Under the pieces are notes generated by a model. It had not been told where the DNA came from. It searched no databases and saw only the letters and a list, made by a program, of their open reading frames with translations. A DNA stretch of 64,000 nucleotides from assembly GCF_000417875.1 (NCBI RefSeq), contig NW_006920892.1, positions 147,391 to 211,390 on the forward strand, read 5' to 3'. The translations under genes were made by a program, and so were the position numbers. This document shows, piece by piece, positions 9,901-18,177 of the stretch; the first letter of the stretch is position 1; every line of letters starts with the position of its first letter. This DNA is from Pseudozyma flocculosa PF-1. Its lineage: Eukaryota; Basidiomycota; Ustilaginomycetes; Ustilaginales; Ustilaginaceae.

Positions 9901-10606
9901 CGATGTGCTTGGCCGACGCGAGGAAGCGCTCGGCGTAGATGCGGTCGTCGCCGAAGGATAGCTGCGCCTCTCGCTGGCACGCGCGGTAGTTTGACTCGAC
10001 ATCGGCGCGCGTGCCCGCATCGTCTTGGGTAACGTCGACGATGCGGATGCCGCGTCCACCTCCGCCTGCTGCGGCCTTGAGGATGACCTTGGAGCCGGCG
10101 CCGAGGGAGCGTGCAAAGTGCTGGATCTCGTCGAGCGACGAAGCGCCGCCGTGTGCCGAGCCGCCGCCCTTGCTGGCCTCGAGGACGGGTACGCGCAGGC
10201 TATCGGCGAGCGCGCGCGCCTGCACCTTATCGCCGAGCTGGCGCAGCTGGTCCGAGGTGGGGCCGAGAAAGACGATGCCGGCGTCCTCGAGCAGGCGGGC
10301 AAATTGCGGGTCTTCGGAGAGGAAACCGTATCCGGGCGCCACGGCGAAGCAGTTGTGGCGTTTTGCGATGTCGACGATGGCGTGCGCGTCGAGGTAGGCG
10401 CGCGGGCCGTTGGCGGGCAGCTGTACGGCGATGTTGGCGTTTGCGACGTGGAGCGCGTTGCGCTCCTGCTGCGTGTGGATGGCGACGGTGTGGATGCGTG
10501 GTGCGTCGAGGAGCGAGTAGGTGCGCTGCAGGCGTAGGGCGATTTCGGAGCGGTTGGCGATGAGGATGCGCAGCGGTTGCCCCGCGGTGGTGTCGGCCGA
10601 GGGCAT
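6968..10606 (-). CDS. Single-chain biotin-dependent acyl-CoA carboxylase (BC-BCCP-CT)
   Basis: One intronless chain of 1212 aa carrying all three functions of a biotin-dependent carboxylase. Biotin carboxylase covers residues about 10-490 (LRILIANRSEIALR at the start, glycine loop AAAGGGGRGIR about 178-188, NPRIQVEHTITEQITG about 317-331). The biotinyl carrier domain covers about 535-602, with EAMKM at 565-569, so Lys568 is the expected biotin site. A carboxyltransferase domain covers about 635-1212 (GYLTPREVLARLFD, VVAGLNTPSFALLGQIRARG, LVDTPGFMVGP, RIFGDLFSAFSDFARGGG). The size and the BC-BCCP-CT order are unlike eukaryotic ACC1 (over 2200 aa) or two-subunit propionyl/methylcrotonyl-CoA carboxylases. 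They recall the single-chain long-chain acyl-CoA carboxylases described in bacteria. The substrate is unknown. Ala- and Ser-rich insertions separate the domains. The ATG at 10606 was chosen because the open frame further upstream is low-complexity. Confidence 0.82.
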   Translation of the reverse strand: MPSADTTAGQPLRILIANRSEIALRLQRTYSLLDAPRIHTVAIHTQQERNALHVANANIAVQLPANGPRAYLDAHAIVDIAKRHNCFAVAPGYGFLSEDPQFARLLEDAGIVFLGPTSDQLRQLGDKVQARALADSLRVPVLEASKGGGSAHGGASSLDEIQHFARSLGAGSKVILKAAAGGGGRGIRIVDVTQDDAGTRADVESNYRACQREAQLSFGDDRIYAERFLASAKHIEVQVVGDGAGGAMHLWERECSLQRRNQKLVEIAPSPSISDALRHDLIRSALDMARAIRYRSLATFEFLVAPDGRFFFMEANPRIQVEHTITEQITGVDLVALQLQVGLGKTVEQLGLPPSPPRPRTTSIQLRINAESLQPDGTAQPEAGQLTAFQVPTGPNVRIDTAAHAPSPQLSTYSVSPLFDSLLAKVIVTAPDYPSALRLAQRALHETDIRGCKTNRNFLRALLEHPAVQTSTATTATVQHEIDALYRATLRFQDHDDQAAARTGSGGDGSADAAASSGSGSAGAAPEEAPEGTEAVTAHITGVVLELKVAAGDAVQAGAELAVVEAMKMEHVIRAPRPGRVHSTLVATGGAVSAGRALIFLEPDSSSHGSSSSSSAEADAAALAAAAAAGTAELTEEQVRELRPELQDLERQRSYNTDAFRAEAVRKRHARGYLTPREVLARLFDAGSLQEYGELVIAAQTRRLPLQQLMERTQGDGIITGWAAYRSHPVALAAADYLVLAGTQGYFHHLKLDRLFQSVLDLPHPLVFFAEGGGGRPGDTDVPVVAGLNTPSFALLGQIRARGIPSIGVANGYVFAGNAALLGVCDIVVATRGGDPEVAAAAAADGDGSSSSKPKTTATTTTAIQLGQTSIGMGGSAMIEGGGLGVYASEEIGPPSMHHSNGGIDILVDTERDAVHVVRQLLGFLVSPTLPRDEWAYTSDVRRLRFAVPPLSQRKRSYDIYPLLDTLLDDGSFIELGSGWGTSLITGLGRLEGRVVGVLASRSNTQLSGAIDDRSALKATRFLGLVSRLALAHVISLVDTPGFMVGPAFERSSTAGGSFRIFGDLFSAFSDFARGGGQVVSVAIRNAYGLGAQALMGGSTLCNMGSVAWPTASFGAMGLEGAVRLGRKKELEAIPDGHERSRREKAWIDQLYQRGRGEGMARAAEIDAVIDPADTRRWIAACLDRAGTRTPTYVSLLDAARGGGGAGAKSRI

Positions 10607-11275
10607 GGTGAGCGAGGGGAGGGGGGGACGCCGAGGATGGCCCGGGGTTGGTAGTGATGGTGGCGAGGAGAGGGTAAGGACTGGACGAGGAGGGAGTGAG
10701 GTCGGGACAGTGAGAAGAGCTGGCGAGCGAGGAAGATTGGGCAGAGGCTGTACGACGCAACCAGAGGCGGTTGCCCCCTGCCCCGCCGCCGGCTGTCGGT
10801 CCCCTCGGCATCCGCAATTACCGGTGGGACCCCTCCTCAACGGCACCTTTGGCCGACGCAACTGCACTGACAGCGGAAAGCCAAAAAATGCGGGGAAGCC
10901 GGCCGGGGTAAAGGTGGCGGGGCCGAGGCTGGGCGCCCTCCCTCCCTTTGCCTCTGTTTTGACCGGCCGAGTAGAGAGGCCAGAGGGCAGGCTGGCTGGC
11001 CTCGATGTCGTGTGCCCGCCCAGTCGAAGCTGGCCCGTGCGACGCACCATCGCCTCGCCTCGCCTCGCCTCGCCTCCACAGGCCATCGACGTCACTCTCC
11101 TCTGCCTCTCACCACCACCACCACCACCACCACCACCACCACCACCACCACCACCACCATCGACGCCACCACGCCCGCACGTCCTCACACCCATCCTCCC
11201 TCTCTGCCACCACATCCACACCCACCCCCCGCGCACCAGCCCACGATACGGTCCACACTCTCGCTCCTCTCCAAG
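10607..11275. promoter_or_regulatory. Divergent promoter: acyl-CoA carboxylase / HNT1
   Basis: 669-bp head-to-head interval. It contains a short GCCTC tandem run (about 11053-11073) and a (CAC)n microsatellite (about 11109-11160) just upstream of the HIT gene. The His-run and Gly-run frames across it are repeat artefacts. Confidence 0.5.
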
Positions 11276-11828
11276 ATGGCCACCGACGCCAACTGCATCT
11301 TCTGCAAGATTATCGCGGGCCAGATCCCCTCGATGAAGCTCGTCGATACGCCCAAGACGTACGCCTTCCTCGACATCGGCCCGCTCGCAGAGGGACACGC
11401 CCTCGTCATCCCAAAGCACCACGGCGCAAAGCTACACGACATCCCCGACGACGACCTCAGGGAACTCCTCCCCGTCGCCAAAAAGATTGCCATCGCATCC
11501 GGCGCCCAGGACTACAACATCCTCCAGAACAACGGAAGGATCGCCCACCAGGTCGTCGATCATGTCCACTGTGCGTGTTGCGCTGCTGTGCGCTGCTGCC
11601 CCCCCCCCCCCCCCCCCCCTTGTCCCGCTCTGCCTTGTCATGAGACTCTCCCTGACCCAAACCACGCCCTTCTCCCCGCCCTCTGCGTGCCACTGCCTGA
11701 CAGTCCACGTCATCCCCAAGCCAGACGAAAAGCAGGGCCTCGGCGTCGGATGGCCCACCACGTCGCCCCCCAAGGAGGAGCTCCAGAAGGTCTTTGACAG
11801 GCTCAAGGAGAGGCTCGAAAAGCTCTGA
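11276..11828 (+). CDS. HNT1: HIT-family adenosine phosphoramidase, HINT1/HNT1-type
   Basis: Histidine-triad purine nucleoside phosphoramidase, which hydrolyses AMP-lysine-type phosphoramidates. Two exons: 11276-11570 and 11704-11828, with a 133-nt intron (donor GTGCGT, acceptor ACAG, phase 1), giving 139 aa, close to the usual HINT1 size. Exon 1 holds CIFCKIIAGQIPS near the N-terminus, the LAEGHALVIPKHH segment and a YNILQNNGRIAHQ stretch. The catalytic triad is rebuilt across the intron as H-V-H-F-H-V-I, so the intron interrupts the active-site motif itself. The intron contains a 21-C homopolymer (11599-11619). The ATG at 11276 directly precedes the conserved core. Divergent from the acyl-CoA carboxylase; convergent with the SARAF-like gene. 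Confidence 0.9.
11571..11703 (+). other. HNT1 intron with 21-C homopolymer
   Basis: 133-nt intron splitting the His-triad codons. Poly-C at 11599-11619. Confidence 0.85.
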
Positions 11829-12011
11829 CCGCGCCAAGCACTCAAGCACGCCGGTGCACGAGAGGGGCCCCCTCTTCTGCCCCCCACGTCCACACACGCG
11901 GCCTCGTCGATAGTGCTGATCAGCATGCCATGTGAAATGTCAAGCCAGCTCGTCTAGCCGCGTCCTTGGAGAGTGCCAGACAGAGTGTGACGGATGCCGC
12001 GCGTGGCCGCT

Positions 12012-13398
12012 TCAACGGTTGTTGGTACCGCCAAAGCCCGTGCTCGTCCTCAGCGAGCCACCAGACGACGACGACGACGAGCCGCCGATGCCGCGGTTCC
12101 TGGCCCAGCTGCCGTCGTCGTCGTCGTCCCTCTCCCAATACGACCTGGCGCTCGGCGACCCAAACAGTCCGCCTCCGCCCGCACCCGTTCCCCTGCGGTA
12201 TCGCATCTCGTCCATCGGCGATCGCTGGTTACCACGGCGGTTGGCCGCCAAGCCCGCCGCCAGACCGCCCAGACCCAGTCCCGTCCAGAAGCCAGGCCTC
12301 CATCCCGCCTCGGCGTTGGCGCCGGGTGCTGCGTGCGTCGAGGGACCGTCGTGCTTGCTGTAGGGGGGAGGTGGCGGCGGCGCTCCATTGCCTCCACCCC
12401 ATCCACCGCCGGGGAACCAGCCGCCGCCTCCACCACCGCCTCCGCCCCCACCACCCGGTCCTCCGCCACCCACGCCTCCGACGCCGCGCTGAGCGCCCGA
12501 CCCCATGACGGATCGCAGGAAGCCGTAGAGGATGTAGAAGAGGATGCCGAGGAACGCCAGCCAGAAGATGTGGCCGATGAACTCCTCGGTGCGAACTGGA
12601 GGCGCCGAGGACGAGAGAACGAGCGATACCGGAGTCAGGGTGTCGGTTCAAGCATGACGGCGCGCACTGCGGGCACTTACAGGTCTGACCCGGGTACTGG
12701 GAGCGCGACGATTCATCCGGGCCATAGGCGGGGAGGAGGTGGTAGGTCAAGGCGCACGAGTCTGAGCAGGGCGAAAGAGAGCGGGCATCCAGACGAAGCG
12801 AGCCGTCAGCGGTGTGGGGTCTCGGGCCGAAGCGAGCTGCGTGCGCCCTGGCACGCACCTTTGAGGACAAAAGGGTCGGCGGGAGCGTCGTAACCCTCGC
12901 AGCTGACCTCGACGCGGCCCATGCGGATCGATGGCGGAAGGTCAGCCTGGCACTGTGCGGCGCGGTAGCGAAGAGAGAGGGTGGGTGCATCGAAACGAGG
13001 TGGATCAGCACGTGCACGCGCACACAAGGACCAGAAGCGGTCGTTGGGTGGCTCACCTTCCACTGCCCGCCTCCCATGGCGGTGCACTGGACCACGTCGG
13101 GGCGGAAACGGCGGCAGGGCGAGCCGACGCAGTTGAGCTGGGGCAGGGGTTCGGTGCGTCGGTAGGCCGTCTTTGCGCCGTCGTAAAAGGTGAGGGTGCG
13201 GAGCGACTCCATCGGTACGCGGCGGTTGGCGCCGTAGTGGGGCGAGGAGCGGTAGGCCATGGCTGCGTGCGGGTCGAGGGTGAATGCGGCGACGAGGAGC
13301 AGGACGACGACGACGCGGGCGAGGGAGAGTGAGAGGACGAGGTGCGTGCGCTCCCCTGCCGCTGCTCGCCTGGCGCAAAGGCCGGGTCGAGAGGCCAT
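12012..13398 (-). CDS. SARAF (TMEM66)-like ER membrane regulator of store-operated calcium entry
   Basis: Homologue of SARAF, an ER protein that in animals slows store-operated calcium entry by acting on STIM. Four exons: 13398-13057, 12952-12859, 12761-12681 and 12595-12012, with introns of 104, 97 and 85 nt (donors GTGAGC, GTGCGT, GTAAGT), giving 366 aa. Residues about 18-47 form a hydrophobic signal or anchor. The luminal domain shows LRTLTFYDGAKTAYRR, PQLNCVGSPCRRFRP, VVQC and VSCEGYDAPADPFVLK, which match the SARAF cysteine-containing core. A membrane segment lies at about 180-199 (IFWLAFLGILFYILYGFL). The cytosolic tail has poly-Gly and Pro runs and a GFWTGLGLGGLAAG motif also seen in SARAF. 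Joining the exons rebuilds a C-Q-A-D boundary like that of the animal protein. Fungal function is inferred only. Confidence 0.82.
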
Positions 13399-13864
13399 GG
13401 TGCACAGGAGGATGGAAGGGTGTATGCGAGGGTCGAGTTGACGCCGCGGGTGGGTGAGACCTGGATGTCGGCTGCTAGGGGAGCGTAATGTGGCCGTGGC
13501 TGTGGCGGTGACGGTGGCGGCATCGAAAGGAGCCGCCGTGCCTGCGTGCTGGATCGTCGTCGCGGTGGCAAGAGGAGAAGGACAAAAAGCAGTCGAGGCC
13601 GGGGGGGCCTGCTTGCCCCACGCCCTGCGCGCGAGTGAGCCGGTCGGTGGGCCAAGGCGCGAGGCGCGAGGCGGGGCAACGTGGCAGTCCGCCTCCGCCC
13701 GACTTTGCCACCTCACGCTGCCTCGCGCTGCCTCCCTTCTCCCTCGCTCTTTGGCTGGCTTTGGCTGTGCAACAGTCCTCGAAACCTCCAAAGCAACAGT
13801 CAAATGCATTCGATGCCACCGCTGACGACGACATTCCTCGTCACGATGCCCCGCCTGTGCCTCG
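13399..13864. promoter_or_regulatory. Upstream region of the SARAF-like gene
   Basis: 466 bp between the SARAF-like start and the 3' end of the HNH gene. It contains pyrimidine-rich tracts. No gene seen. Confidence 0.4.
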
Positions 13865-13990
13865 TCATCCGACCCTCAGCATGGCCCTGGCAGTCAGGGC
13901 GGTCCGGACAAAGTCGAGGAAGTCCCGGCCAACGTCTGCCTCGTCCGCCCATCCGTCCGCTTCCTCGGTCCCGTCTGTGCCGACCTCGTT

Positions 13991-14021
<31 letters not shown>

Positions 14022-15979
14022 CCCTCGCCCTCGCCCTCGCCCTCGCCCTCGCCCTCGCCCTCGCCCTCGCCCTCGCCCTCGCCCTCGCCCTCGCCCTCGC
14101 CCTCGCCCTCGCCCTCGCTCTCACTCTCGCTTCTGCCCTCGCCCTCGCCATCGCCCTCGCCCTTGGTCAGTCGCTCTCTGCCGGTCCCGTCGTTGCTTGT
14201 CGGCGCTGCGCCATCCTCGCTGTCGCCGATCTCGACATCAGCCGCTTCTTCTCCTCCACTGCTGCCGTGTTGACTGCCTCTCGGGCCCGTCGAGGGGACC
14301 GGCTCAACGACCTTGATTCCGCCGCGAGAGCTGACGCCGCCGTCGTCGTCGCTCCCGGAAGCCTGGTCCCGATGCGGATCCTGAGGCTGGCTCTGAGGTG
14401 GATGCTGAGGCTGGCCCTCAGATCGTTGCTGAGGCCGGTCCTGAGATTGGTCCTGGCCCGTCTTCTGCCTCTTTGCCGCAGGGGGGCCGCTGGCGGAGCC
14501 ATCATCGCCTCCCGGTCCTGGTCCCGGTCCGAAGAGCTCCCTGATGAGTGCTTGGCTCGTGTGGGTCCGGTACACCCGGTAGATGCAGTAGACAGACTGT
14601 CGTCGCGGCCGCGCAAGCGAGCAGGTCAGCCCTTCTGCAGGAAGATGCTACGTGCACCGAGTGCAGCGACATGTCCACTCACCCTGAAGTGCAGTAGGTA
14701 CAGCTGGTCTAGCTGAGCCTTGGTGTTGCCCGGCACGATTGAGAAGCGTGCCAAGTCCGCCTCGACACTGTCCGACCGCAGCGGCTGGCGCGAGTCGCGG
14801 TACTCGGTGAGGAGCTCTGTGAGAGCATCGTGCTGCGCTTGTTGCGATCCGTCTGCGGCAGCTGCTGGAACCCAGGCTGTTGGGTCAAGCACCCGGCTTA
14901 CGGGCTCGTCGAGCGGCAGCAGACGGCCGTGCAATACGACAAAGCGATGAGCGGCGAAGCTGCAGGGAAGCCGGCGAGGCAAGCAACGTCCCTGGGCTTG
15001 TGAGATGCCGGGGTTTTGGATCGCGGAGCTTGGTCACGACCTTGGACAAGCAGCTCACCTGTGATGGGCCGAGTGGATGAGCCACAGACCGTTTGATATC
15101 GAGTCGATGCCGTGGGAAAGCTGCTGAGGGGAGAGTTGGGGGTCAAAGAGGGCAAGTCCGTGCGTGCTGCCCTGCTGCAAGGATTTGAGCACCTGGCCCG
15201 ACGGGTCGGCGACGGGATCGGGACGCGAGATGCGGGAGCCACGGTCGTCGCCTCCCCAGAGATCAATGAGCTGCTGCAGGGAGTCGCCGACCGTCCGTGG
15301 TATGATATGGGCAGCCTGAAGGTCGCGCTGATACGGGCTTGGGTCCCCGGTGACGGCACACGACGCGACGCCGACGCAGGTTCGCTGCATCCTCGCTCGC
15401 AGCTGCTGATTGCGGCTGACGTTGCAAGGAGTCTCGGAGAGGGCTGGCAGAGCTACAGGGTGGTCCGCAAGCGGCGTAGACACGGCGAGAGTGATGCTGT
15501 TGGGTGCGTAGAGGAGCGGGAGGGAGAGCTGCGAGGCCGGCACCTGGACCCGGTCGGTGCCCGCCTGCACGCTGACGCCGTCGGGGAGCTTGATCTGGCA
15601 GGTGTGATGTTGCCTGGTGGAGCGCAGATCGTTGAAGCAGTCGCACGATGATGCGCGCATGCCAAAAGTTGCGAGCGCTGCTTGGACAAGAGAGTCGAGG
15701 CGGAGGTAGAGGGCAGTGGTCCAGGGCATGATGGGGCGCTCGAGATAGACGACGGGGGCCGTTGTGCCGTAGCCCTCGCAGACCAAGGGCGATTCTACAG
15801 CGATGTAGAAGCTATAGAGTGGGAGGGTGCGGTCGATGGAGCTGAAGCGGACAGAGAGGCAGAAATGCTGGCCGCGGTTGTCGGGGGGGCCTTGGAGCCG
15901 ACGTGGGCGACGACGGTCGAGGCGGCATGGCGACTGGACTAGCGGTGGAAGGCGGTGGCACAGAAGCACTACTACTCAT
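13865..15979 (-). CDS. HNH-endonuclease-domain protein with Gly-Glu repeat tail
   Basis: Probable fungal HNH_2-type domain protein; its role is unknown. Three exons are clear at their joins: exon 1 down to 15059, exon 2 14959-14683, exon 3 14596-13865 (introns 99 and 86 nt, donors GTGAGC and GTGAGT). Exon 1 holds CAVTGD, LQAAHIIPRTVGDSLQQL, then SNGLWLIHSAHH. Exon 2 continues RFVVLHGRLLPL, giving the H-I-I-P ... N-G-L-W-L ... H arrangement of HNH_2 proteins. Exon 3 encodes a Gln/Pro/Ser-rich stretch, then about 20 EG dipeptides from a GAGGGC hexamer repeat and an acidic C-terminus. The start is unsure: the ATG at 15979 is separated from the domain frame by a 7-base homopolymer (15883-15889), so either an indel lies there or the start is different. 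Expected length is about 640 aa. Confidence 0.6.
13996..14119. repeat. Hexanucleotide tandem repeat (CCCTCG)n
   Basis: About 20 near-perfect copies of a 6-bp unit inside exon 3 of the HNH gene. It is in frame and reads (Glu-Gly)n on the minus strand; the other frames read Arg-Ala or Ser-Pro repeats. Degenerate copies continue to about 14163. Confidence 0.95.
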
Positions 15980-18177
15980 GGCGGCATCGACTGAGATTGC
16001 AAACGTGGTTCAGCTGACCGTCGCGGTCGTGGTTGGGGATCCGTGAGAGCAAGTCAGGGGGGTCGGCGGGCAGCCCGAGACCGAGGGGCGGAAGGAAAGG
16101 GTCTCTCAACACAGAGGGCCCCCCTGAGCGAGAGCAGGCGGCCCTTGACCTTCCGAGTCCCGAATCATAAGAATCAGTCTGCTGAGTCGTAAACTGATCT
16201 TTAAGCCCAAGGCGCAGGCTAGTTGACTACTGCCCAAAGCAGCCGTGTCCCGCTCGCCACATGCTTTGCCCACCTCGGCCCCACAAACTACTACGGCTTG
16301 AGACAGATCGAGGCGAGTCAGAGGTCCATCACATTCGAGATCTCGCTTTGGCACCAACACCGCGGCGTTCCGGGAGCGTCGCCACGATCATTGCCACGGC
16401 AGCGCGTGCTGCACCCTTTCTTTCGGGCTGAGCGCCTGCCTGGCAGCACCCTCGCATCTCCCCATCGCAACGCGTCCATTGCCTCTCCCTCTCGTGTCCC
16501 ACGACGGGCCTGAGCGGAACCCAGTGGTCCAAGCAGTCGCTCGACGTCAAGACCCGCCGCCTCCGTCCACCTCGAGTCAGTTTCGCCGCATGGTGGTCGT
16601 CGAGCAGCATGGTCTGTGGCTGACGCCATACCGATTCACAGGCTACCGCGATCCGACGTGACCCGAGCTCACACCTCATGCGCGCATCGAGCAGATCCTC
16701 GCCCTCTGCCATTGCTAGATGCGAGGGTAGACCGACGTGCATGCATATGGAGCCGCACCACGCGCAAAGGTCAGTACAGTAGTTGCGCTCGCCCGTCCCT
16801 GTCAGGCGCCCGCAGCGAGTCCATCGCGACCGGAGTAAACGCCCGAGGGTTCCCATGCAGCCGCTCTGGCCCTCAACCCGCACTAGGTCTGAGTGGCATC
16901 AAGATACCGGCATAGGCAGGCAGGACGAGAGACGGGTGACAAGACAGCAGCCGACCGTCGACCGATGGTGGCAACACCGCGAGTCGAAGGCCGCTCGAGG
17001 TCGTTCGCAGGTTGGCGCCATCGCATACGCTCTTGGCCCGGTATGGTGCAAGCGAGATCCAACCCAAGCCGAGCTCCGACCTGTCTCGCGCTTCCTGACA
17101 GCGGTGCAGGCCAGGGCGAGGAAGCGAGGAGCGCAAGCAACAAGACCAGTCGTCGTTTTGCGGTCTCGATGCTGCCATGGCGGGCGCCTGTGCAATACCC
17201 CCCGCCTTCTCTATCTACACGTTTCTGATGGCAGCGGTCCTCGCGAGTATCTTGATGGCAGTCAGGTGGTTGCCTCTCGGCCCCTAGCACGGCCACTCGC
17301 AGCCTCCGCGCAATAGATGGAAGTGGCCGACGAGCGCTCGCTCCCCTTTGGCAGCGGACGTGGGCGCCAAATCCCACAATGGAAGCAATCGCACCGCGTG
17401 GTGCGAGGACCTGCAACAAGCACAGTAACTTAGATCAAACAGCCCAGCTGCCATTCACATCCACTGCCGCTCCGCACCGCCCCGGCGTCTGCGGCGTTTG
17501 ACCACATGCTCGCAGGCGCCACTTCTCGGGAGCAGATGCTCCCTCGGTGGACACATGAGCTGTCCTGGTCGATCTAGCCTCACAATGTGGCAAGCCCTGC
17601 AAAAACGGGGTCAACGCGGGCACCAAGCGCCACTTCGCGCGCCGCCTTGGCCTTCTCGCTTCCACCATCTGGCGGCCCTTCCATTCAGACCGCTACCCCT
17701 AGAGCGTGCTGAAAGCGTTTTGTACCGACAACCAGGTGTGGATGTAGCTGAAAGGCCTCGAGCCTCTTCGCCGCCCAACGCTGCAGACGTATCGGATCCT
17801 CTCGCCGACTGCGACACCTGATCCCGGTCCCGGCACACGGGCACCAGGCCCCGAGGGCGAGCCATGGCACGACAGTAAGAGCGAGTGGCTCAAGATGGAC
17901 ATCCACAGCTCCACGGAGCGTCGCGTAGCTCGGTCCTCTATTGCGCTCGGAGTGATAGGGGACGGCCTGGCTACGGTCTCTGGCATATTTAGACCCGCTC
18001 GAAACTAGCCTCGCTGCGGATGATGACCCCGTCTTGCCAGATATTCGCGCTTGCAGCCGCGTCATCTGCCGTCCCTCACCTTCCCTCCCCTCCTCTTCCC
18101 TCCCTTCCTTTCCCGCTACATCACGTCCAGCTAAGGAGCTGGTACCCACGTCCTCGTCATCGTTGCAAGGCGCCAAG
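15980..18177. other. 2.2-kb gene-free interval upstream of the 7-TM cluster
   Basis: No supported gene; the open frames here are short, overlap on both strands and lack domain features. A TATA-like CATATTTAG lies at 17984-17992 and a pyrimidine-rich tract at about 18070-18120, just before the first 7-TM gene. Base composition looks less GC-biased than in the coding blocks. Confidence 0.45.
17984..17992 (+). promoter_or_regulatory. TATA-like element upstream of 7-TM gene A
   Basis: CATATTTAG about 190 bp before the ATG. A comparable T/A-rich word precedes both other paralogues, in an otherwise GC-rich context. Confidence 0.3.

Noticed and set aside
11012..11275. N-terminal extension of HNT1 through a poly-His/poly-Thr stretch
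   Set aside because: Translation of the (CAC)n microsatellite; the HINT core begins right after the ATG at 11276.
15980..18177. Possible gene in the 2.2-kb gap (frames of 180 codons or less)
   Set aside because: Frames overlap on both strands, are featureless and show no intron logic.
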